Below, piece after piece: positions 62,191 to 64,000 of a stretch of 64,000 nt of DNA. The position numbers and the translations under genes are program-made. The DNA is from Sphingobium psychrophilum (GTDB taxonomy: Bacteria > Pseudomonadota > Alphaproteobacteria > Sphingomonadales > Sphingomonadaceae). The stretch's first letter is position 1; every line of letters starts with the position of its first letter. Below the pieces are notes generated by a model. It did not search any database, had not been told where the DNA came from, and saw only the letters and a list, made by a program, of their open reading frames with translations. The DNA is taken from contig NZ_JABBFV010000001.1 in assembly GCF_012927105.1 (NCBI RefSeq), positions 62,001-126,000 of the forward strand, given 5' to 3'.

Positions 62191-63892
62191 GGTCGCCTCC
62201 CCGGACTGCGGCAAAGGCGCTGCGATCCTGCGTCAGCAACTGGTGTGTGCGGCCCAGCCAGAGCATATGGTCGAAGCCAAGCGCATCGGGCCGAACCGTA
62301 AAGACGATGATCGTACTGCCATCCCCACCATCCAGCTGACGCAGCGCCGCACGCAGTTCCCCGGATGGCAGCATGTCGAACAGGTTTGAGAGGATGAGCA
62401 GCCGGGGCCGGGCGAGAATGGCACCGGCCAGTTTTAGTCGCATCGTATCGGCCACGGACAGCGGCCAGCCGGTCGAGGAAAGAAAGCTGTCCAGCCCCTG
62501 TGGCAACCGGGCGATCCGATCGCCCAGGCCCACTGTTTCCAATGCATCGAGCACCGTGGCAGAACTGGCGGTCGGATCTGCAAGGCGCAGATAGTCGCGA
62601 ATGCTGCTTTCCACGATGGTCGGGCGATCGAGGACGATGACGTCGCTGCGTAGCTGATAGATGTTGAGCGCGCTGATGTCCGCGCCGCCCAGGCTGACAA
62701 TCCCTTTGTCGGGGCGATAATGGCGTTTGAGCAGACGGGCCAGCAGCCGGTCGACACCGGGGTCGGCGGCGGCGGCGACATGGGAGCCCGCAGGCACGAC
62801 GAGATCGAAAGAGGCGTCGTCCCCATCGGCTGCGATCCGCACCTGCCGCAATGCCAACGCCCCGTCGCGCGGCCGTGCGCCGCCACTGTTTTCGGCTGGC
62901 ATATCCTCCAATGCGATCGCCCGAAATAAGGATAGTTCCTCGACAGCGGCGACCAGATCGTAAAAGGTGTCGAGATAGGGCCCAAGCTGCGCAGCGCCAT
63001 AGAAGATGCTGGACAGGATCAATTCGGCAGCGACCAGTTGGCCGATCGACAACTGCCCTTGGATGACGAGCCATCCGCCCAACGCCAGCAGCGCCGCGCT
63101 GGCGATGGCGTAGAGCAGCAGCAGGGCTACCGCTTGCGGAAAGGTTGCGCGGAAATGGGTACGGTGGGCCGCCACATAGGCGGCGGTCCGGTTTTCCGAC
63201 ATGTCCATGGCATAGTCCAGATGGCGGCTGGACTTGTAAAAACCGTTCGACGCGCCGACGCTTTCGAGCCAATGGGCCGCCTCATATTTGCGGTGGCTCA
63301 GCGCAATGCCGCTTTCCATCGCGTGCCGCGCCCACAGCTTCCAGATCAGCCAGACCGTAAAGATGAAGAGCAGATTGAAGCCCAGGAAAACCGGATGGTA
63401 GAAGGATGTAACGACGAAGCCGACCATCGCCTGGAAGAAAATCGAAAATCCCCCGACCAGCAGGGAAGGGATCGCTTTCTGCACGTTCATCACTTCAAAA
63501 AAGCGGTTGAACAGGTCACCGCGCCGATCGTCCTGGAAAAAGGGGTTCTGCGCGTGGACTGCCTGCAGCGTGATTTCCGCCACGATCCGCGCGAACACGC
63601 GCCGCCGGAAAATCTCCATCACATAGATGCGCATTGCACCCAGGAACGCCCATAGCAGCAGCAGCGCGAGCAGTACGCCCGCCAGTGTGAACAGGGGTGC
63701 CGGCAAGGCAGTGTTGGCGACCGAGTTGATCAGCATCTGCACCGAAATCGGCGTCGCCAGCGAGAGGAATCCAATCGCCGCGCCATATGTCAATGCCATG
63801 GTCAGAAACGGACGTTCCGGTCCAAGCGCTGCCCGCGCCCAGCCTGCAAATGTCCCCCAATCAACCCGCTCATGCCCGTCGGCAGCCATCAT
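62174..63892 (-). CDS. ABC-type exporter subunit with degenerate ATPase domain
   Basis: This 572-residue protein has a six-helix ABC exporter membrane domain (about residues 25-310) that looks intact. The following nucleotide-binding domain (about 340-560) has lost every catalytic motif. Walker A reads AAADPGVDRLL with no GKS/T; the signature reads LSVADT; Walker B reads LLILSNL instead of ending DE; the switch histidine is replaced in IVFTVRP. It cannot hydrolyse ATP as a homodimer. Its operon with HlyD and TolC genes implies export, so it may pair with a catalytic ABC subunit encoded elsewhere. Confidence 0.85.
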   Translation of the reverse strand: MMAADGHERVDWGTFAGWARAALGPERPFLTMALTYGAAIGFLSLATPISVQMLINSVANTALPAPLFTLAGVLLALLLLWAFLGAMRIYVMEIFRRRVFARIVAEITLQAVHAQNPFFQDDRRGDLFNRFFEVMNVQKAIPSLLVGGFSIFFQAMVGFVVTSFYHPVFLGFNLLFIFTVWLIWKLWARHAMESGIALSHRKYEAAHWLESVGASNGFYKSSRHLDYAMDMSENRTAAYVAAHRTHFRATFPQAVALLLLYAIASAALLALGGWLVIQGQLSIGQLVAAELILSSIFYGAAQLGPYLDTFYDLVAAVEELSLFRAIALEDMPAENSGGARPRDGALALRQVRIAADGDDASFDLVVPAGSHVAAAADPGVDRLLARLLKRHYRPDKGIVSLGGADISALNIYQLRSDVIVLDRPTIVESSIRDYLRLADPTASSATVLDALETVGLGDRIARLPQGLDSFLSSTGWPLSVADTMRLKLAGAILARPRLLILSNLFDMLPSGELRAALRQLDGGDGSTIIVFTVRPDALGFDHMLWLGRTHQLLTQDRSAFAAVRGGDHAVSR

Positions 63893-64000
63893 CGAAGTCC
63901 TACGCTAATGTACGGCGATGCGCGGAAACCCCGTGAGGCCATCGTGCGTGTTGCGGTTCTAAAAGACGATCACCAATCAAGCGGTAACGAAACGATAGCT

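Noticed and set aside
1..64000. CRISPR arrays, tRNA or rRNA genes, prophage or integrase genes
   Set aside because: No regularly spaced repeats, cloverleaf-like sequences, rRNA signatures or phage/integrase families were seen on reading both strands.

Overview
The window is GC-rich chromosomal DNA typical of a sphingomonad alphaproteobacterium (Sphingobium/Novosphingobium type). The inference rests on four large TonB-dependent receptors plus a fragment of a fifth, sphingomonad-type small proteins (DUF6481), tight ATGA/TGATG-overlapping operons and many dehydrogenases and oxygenases for catabolism. No tRNA, rRNA, CRISPR array, prophage or intact insertion sequence was seen.

Layout. 1-3.8 kb: a divergent module of a membrane GGDEF-EAL protein (cut by the left edge), a secreted cupredoxin-like protein, a DUF3034 protein and an exported group 1 truncated haemoglobin. 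3.9-6.3 kb: a spermidine-synthase-like protein, a cold-shock protein and several very small proteins. 6.4-7.9 kb: a decayed capA gene facing a TonB-receptor fragment. 8-14.6 kb: an M20 peptidase, a zinc alcohol dehydrogenase, a TonB-dependent receptor and a PEP-mutase/isocitrate-lyase-family enzyme. 14.6-14.8 kb: a probable small RNA. 14.9-22.8 kb: an idonate/gluconate-type sugar-acid locus with its LacI-family regulator. LacI-type operators sit both here and in front of the alcohol dehydrogenase and receptor at 10.4-10.7 kb, which suggests one regulon. 22.8-27.1 kb: a haem-type receptor with its own TonB, a DUF4198 protein and an EF-hand protein.

27.2-47.4 kb is a catabolic island resembling bacterial camphor degradation. 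It encodes a CYP101-like P450, a CamD-like alcohol dehydrogenase, two luciferase-like FMN monooxygenases (one close to the diketocamphane monooxygenases), a flavin reductase, a RibB-type FMN-supply enzyme, an FAD Baeyer-Villiger monooxygenase, an acyl-CoA ligase, two enoyl-CoA hydratases, two SDRs, a thiolase, a lactonase-like SMP-30 protein, a TonB receptor and two TetR regulators. A recurring palindrome, CTAAT-N4-ATTAG, lies in the promoter of every one of its operons; this is the most informative uncatalogued signal in the window.

48-52 kb holds a DCC/DUF427/ABC1-kinase operon, a secreted small protein and rsgA. 52.4-56.4 kb is a TonB receptor divergent from a PhoD phosphatase, with a PHO-box-like sequence between them. 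56.4-59.4 kb is a compact rutBCDA pyrimidine-catabolism operon. 59.7-63.9 kb is a TolC/HlyD/ABC export operon whose ABC protein has lost every ATPase motif. All functional calls come from reading motifs by eye; no database search was run.
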